Assembly: GCA_011049385.1 (NCBI GenBank)
Contig: DSBX01000059.1
Span: forward strand, 1-15,003
Direction: 5' to 3'
Source: Caldifarciminota bacterium
GTDB lineage: Bacteria > Hydrothermota > Tepidihabitantia > Tepidihabitantales > Tepidihabitantaceae
Length of the DNA stretch: 15,003 nt
Part shown: in pieces, positions 13,113-15,003 of the stretch
Position numbering within the stretch: position 1 is the stretch's first letter
How the letters are laid out: each line of letters starts with the position of its first letter
Notes under the pieces: generated by a model
The model's database searches: none
What the model saw: only the letters and a program-made list of their open reading frames with translations
Told to the model about the DNA's origin: nothing
Position numbers and translations under genes: made by a program

Positions 13113-13389
13113 ATGCGTCTGCTTTCCGCCCGGCCCTGGTTCGCGCTTGCCCTGCTCACCGGCACCGCCCCGGCCTTCTGGACCGCCCCGACCCACTCCA
13201 CCGTTCCGGCTCCGCGCCCGCCCCGGGCGCACCGGTCACCATCCAGGCCGACATCGGCGGACCGGTCAACGACAACGTCATCACCGCCTGGGTCAACTGG
13301 TCCACCAACGCGGGCGTGAGCTGGAACCGCGCCCTTGACCGCGCCCCACGCCCGCTTATCCTGACAGCACAACCGGAAAGGACATCTTG
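13113..13389 (+). pseudogene. frameshifted, truncated secreted-protein remnant
   Basis: From ATG 13113 one frame gives a good signal peptide (MRLLSARPWFALALLTGTAP, then AFWTAPTHSTVP). After about 13210 that frame turns into Arg/Pro/Ser-rich shadow. The frame one base back then reads as a real-looking beta-sandwich segment, GAPVTIQADIGGPVNDN followed by VITAWVNWSTNAGVSWNRA, ending at a TGA (13388-13390). The style resembles repeats in secreted surface proteins with W-S-T-N-x-G-x-S-W. A single indel near 13195-13225 would join the two parts, and the protein would still stop far too early. A remnant with a preserved promoter seems most likely; a sequencing indel or a short expressed peptide are alternatives. 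Confidence 0.5.
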
Positions 13390-13674
13390 ATGAACTGGCG
13401 CTTGATGCTGTTGACCTTCGGGACCGTCTTTCTCGCCGAACTCGGCGACAAGACCCAACTCGCCATGCTCGCCTTCGCCGCCGCCAACCGCTCTTTCTGG
13501 AGCGTCTTCGTCGGCAGCGCCCTCGCCCTCGTCCTTGCCTCGGTGCTCGCAATGCTGGTCGGCACCGTCCTCGCCCGCTGTCTCCCGGCCCGCTGGGTCA
13601 GCCTCGGCGCCGGGGTCCTGTTCATCGTCATCGGCGCGGTCCTCGTCGCCCGCAACCTCCGTCCGGTCTGCTGA
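13390..13674 (+). CDS. GDT1/UPF0016 (TMEM165-type) cation transporter, single-repeat form
   Basis: The 94-residue protein carries the family motif E-x-G-D-[KR]-T as ELGDKT (17-22) in the first of three predicted transmembrane helices (about 5-28, 36-62 and 69-88). Two-repeat members of this family move Mn2+ or Ca2+ out of the cytoplasm; the small bacterial forms carry one repeat and probably pair as dimers. I chose ATG 13390 because AAAGGA (13377-13382) lies 7 nt upstream; an in-frame TTG at 13387 is also open. It follows the pseudogene closely and may be carried on the same transcript. It ends 25 nt from the convergent MsrB-like gene. Length is normal for one repeat. Confidence 0.9.
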   Translation: MNWRLMLLTFGTVFLAELGDKTQLAMLAFAAANRSFWSVFVGSALALVLASVLAMLVGTVLARCLPARWVSLGAGVLFIVIGAVLVARNLRPVC

Positions 13675-13683
13675 CCGGGCGGT

Positions 13684-13697
13684 CGGCGGTGACGCCG
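13684..13697. terminator. small hairpin between convergent genes
   Basis: CGGCG, GTGA loop, CGCCG: a 5-bp GC stem with a GNRA-type tetraloop in the 25-nt gap between two gene ends. Weak candidate for a shared terminator. Confidence 0.3.
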
Positions 13698-13699
13698 CG

Positions 13700-13969
13700 C
13701 TACTCGGGCTCCGGCCCTGCGGGCCGGTGCGGCCGGAAAACCAGCGCGGCGGAATTCAGGCGGTAGCGCAGACCGGTCGGCGGCGGGCCGTCGGGGAAGA
13801 TGTGCCCGAGATGCGCATCACAGCACGCGCAGGCGTAGATGCCCGGCTCCTTGTTGTCCAGCAACCCGCCGCAGAACGGGGCCTCGGTGCCGCTGGTGCG
13901 GGTGACGCGGTACTGCTCCGGGGTCAGCAACCGGCGCCATTCCTCATCGGACCTAACCACCTTCGGCAT
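13700..13969 (-). CDS. internally deleted MsrB-like protein, probably inactive
   Basis: The 89-residue frame begins MPKVVRSDEEWRRLLTPEQY and ends with HLGHIFPDGPPPTGLRYRLN and SAALVF, both ends clearly from peptide-methionine (R)-S-oxide reductase. Normal MsrB is about 120-150 residues. Here YACACC (45-50, the first Zn-binding CxxC) is joined straight to DAHLGHIFPDG, which should follow the second CxxC. The central GTGWPSF region of about 45-50 residues is missing. The catalytic Cys of the RYCxN motif is Arg70 (RYRLN). An active enzyme is therefore not expected. The frame is intact, with only a weak GAGG before ATG 13969. It lies 44 nt after the CDF gene on the same strand. It may be a decaying gene or a retooled small protein. 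The longer upstream frame is shadow over the CDF gene. Confidence 0.75.
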   Translation of the reverse strand: MPKVVRSDEEWRRLLTPEQYRVTRTSGTEAPFCGGLLDNKEPGIYACACCDAHLGHIFPDGPPPTGLRYRLNSAALVFRPHRPAGPEPE

Positions 13970-14013
13970 CGCCTCGGCCGCAAGCGGCCGACCGGTATGC
14001 CGTCCGTGGCACT

Positions 14014-14913
14014 TCACGGTCGGCCCGGGTCGTCGAGCGGTTCGATGTGAACCACCACCCCGGCGATGTCCGGGAACGCGCGGCAGAGTTTCCGTTCGAC
14101 CCGGCTCGCGATGTCGTGCCCGGCGCGGACCGAGAGCTCCGGGTCCACGAGAACGTGGACGTCCATCTGGATGAGCCCGCCGGCCCGGCGCGCCCGGAAG
14201 GCGTGAAACCGACCGACACCCGCAATCCCGGCGATGACCTCCTCCATTTTCACCTGTGCCGCCGCGTCGGGCGCGTAGTCGCACAGTTCCCGGAGCGCAT
14301 CCCGGGCTATCTTGCCGCCGACCCCGACCAGGAACGCGGCGAGCAGAACCGCGGTCAGGTTGTCGAGAAACCGCCAGCCCGGCCCGCCGATGAGCGCGCC
14401 GGCAATACCGGCCGCGGCCGCGACCGATGAGAAAGCGTCGGACCGGTGGTGCCAGGCGTTGGCGAGCAGGGCGCTCGAACGGTGGCGCTGACCGACCCGC
14501 CGGGTCAGCCGGTAGAGCGCCTCTTTGAGCGCGACCGAGGCCAGCGCCGCGGCAAACGGCCACCAGTTGGCCGGGCCGGACGCCGGCCGGCCGAGACCGA
14601 TGAGGCTCTCGATGCCGATATAGAGCGCGGCGGCGATGAGCAGACTGCCGATGAACAGGGTGAGGACGCTCTCGTAGCGGGCGTGGCCGTACTGGTGGTC
14701 GGCGTCCGCCGGGCGCCGGGCCGCACGGATACCCCAGAGCACCGCGAAGTCGGAGGCGAGGTCGGAGGCGCTGTGCAGGCCGTCGGCGATTATCGCCGAG
14801 GACCGGCCGATGATACCGACCGCGAGCTTGCCCGCGAACAGCAGGATGTTGACGACCAGCCCGGCAAGCGTGACCGCACGCTCTTCGTGTCCGCGGCGGG
14901 CGCTGAACGGCAT
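14014..14913 (-). CDS. cation diffusion facilitator (CDF) family transporter
   Basis: The 299-residue product has six predicted transmembrane helices (about 13-33, 37-60, 82-102, 117-134, 150-176, 183-205) and a C-terminal ferredoxin-like cytoplasmic domain (about 213-295, with MEEVIAGIAGV and MDVHVLVDPELSV). Metal-site residues are in place: H47-x3-D51 in helix 2 (ADGLHSASD) and H155-x3-D159 in helix 5 (NAWHHRSDAFSS). It should export divalent metals (Zn, Fe, Mn or Co) against protons; which metal cannot be told. I chose ATG 14913 because a TTGACA/TAGCCT promoter would start transcription right there. The ATG at 14961 adds 16 unlikely residues (IRPPPPS) and lies upstream of that promoter. 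It is followed by the MsrB-like gene. Confidence 0.9.
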   Translation of the reverse strand: MPFSARRGHEERAVTLAGLVVNILLFAGKLAVGIIGRSSAIIADGLHSASDLASDFAVLWGIRAARRPADADHQYGHARYESVLTLFIGSLLIAAALYIGIESLIGLGRPASGPANWWPFAAALASVALKEALYRLTRRVGQRHRSSALLANAWHHRSDAFSSVAAAAGIAGALIGGPGWRFLDNLTAVLLAAFLVGVGGKIARDALRELCDYAPDAAAQVKMEEVIAGIAGVGRFHAFRARRAGGLIQMDVHVLVDPELSVRAGHDIASRVERKLCRAFPDIAGVVVHIEPLDDPGRP

Positions 14914-14920
14914 CGTCGAA

Positions 14921-14949
14921 AGGCTAGGCGGCGGCGGCCGGATTGTCAA
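14921..14949 (-). promoter_or_regulatory. promoter of the CDF gene, probably leaderless
   Basis: Consensus -35 TTGACA (14949-14944), 17-nt spacer, -10 TAGCCT (14926-14921), which ends 7 nt before ATG 14913. No Shine-Dalgarno precedes that ATG. Confidence 0.5.
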
Positions 14950-14955
14950 CCGGGC

Positions 14956-14984
14956 TTGCATCGCCGTGCCCGGGAAGCTAGAAT
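14956..14984 (+). promoter_or_regulatory. divergent sigma70-like promoter leaving the window
   Basis: -35 TTGCAT (14956-14961), 17-nt spacer, -10 TAGAAT (14979-14984), predicted start near 14991. It points to a gene on the plus strand to the right of the window. It is back-to-back with the CDF promoter. Confidence 0.45.
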
Positions 14985-15003
14985 GACTCGTGCTCGCTAA
15001 GAA

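Noticed and set aside
13970..14563. N-terminal extension of the MsrB-like frame into the CDF gene
   Set aside because: Arg/Gly/Pro shadow of the CDF coding sequence; MPKVVRSDEEW is the normal MsrB start.

Overview
The window looks like part of the chromosome of a GC-rich Gram-negative-type bacterium, probably from an uncultured lineage. Most of it (about 2.4-15.0 kb) is very GC-rich and codes with G/C-biased third positions. The first ~970 bases are clearly less GC-rich and are separated from the rest by an IS256-family insertion sequence. Taxonomy cannot be fixed from the sequence. A complete Bacteroides-aerotolerance (Bat) operon and several short intergenic-type repeats remind me of FCB-group or WOR-3-like environmental genomes, but this is a weak inference.

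Layout: (1) 1-974, a DUF6448 secreted protein gene with a terminator-like hairpin, then a 26-codon reading frame with a strong Shine-Dalgarno that runs into the IS end. (2) 975-2406, an IS256-family element with imperfect ~39-bp terminal inverted repeats, one DDE transposase gene, and a leader able to fold over its own start site. (3) 2468-3810, a convergent overlapping pair: a DUF5131 (phage Gp37/Gp68-like) three-Cys protein and a small DUF6642-like protein with a caspase/CHAT-type His-Cys pair. (4) 3922-12160, all on the minus strand: moxR ATPase, DUF58 protein, a membrane-anchored BatD-like protein, batA, batB, batC, batD, batE. Five consecutive junctions are 4-nt NTGA stop/start overlaps, so this is a tightly coupled operon. 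A candidate extended -10 with a 12-bp perfect palindrome at the predicted start of transcription lies upstream. (5) 12455-13015, a small putative lipoprotein with its own sigma70-like promoter. (6) 13113-13389, a frameshifted, truncated remnant of a secreted protein behind a good divergent promoter. (7) 13390-13674, a one-repeat GDT1/UPF0016 transporter. (8) 13700-14913 minus strand, a cation diffusion facilitator followed by an MsrB-derived gene that has lost its centre and its catalytic Cys.

How the genes work together: in the Bat operon the MoxR AAA+ ATPase is expected to act as a chaperone or remodeller for VWA-domain proteins (DUF58, BatA, BatB), with BatC/BatE TPR proteins and BatD-type beta-sandwich proteins forming an envelope complex. 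The phenotype in other bacteria is stress or oxygen tolerance, but the biochemistry is unsettled.

The most unusual signals are: the MsrB deletion derivative; at least four places where short repeats of an intergenic, dispersed type are read as protein at signal peptides, linkers or C-termini in the Bat operon; putative leaderless promoters; and the caspase-like/DUF5131 pair. I saw no rRNA, tRNA or CRISPR array.
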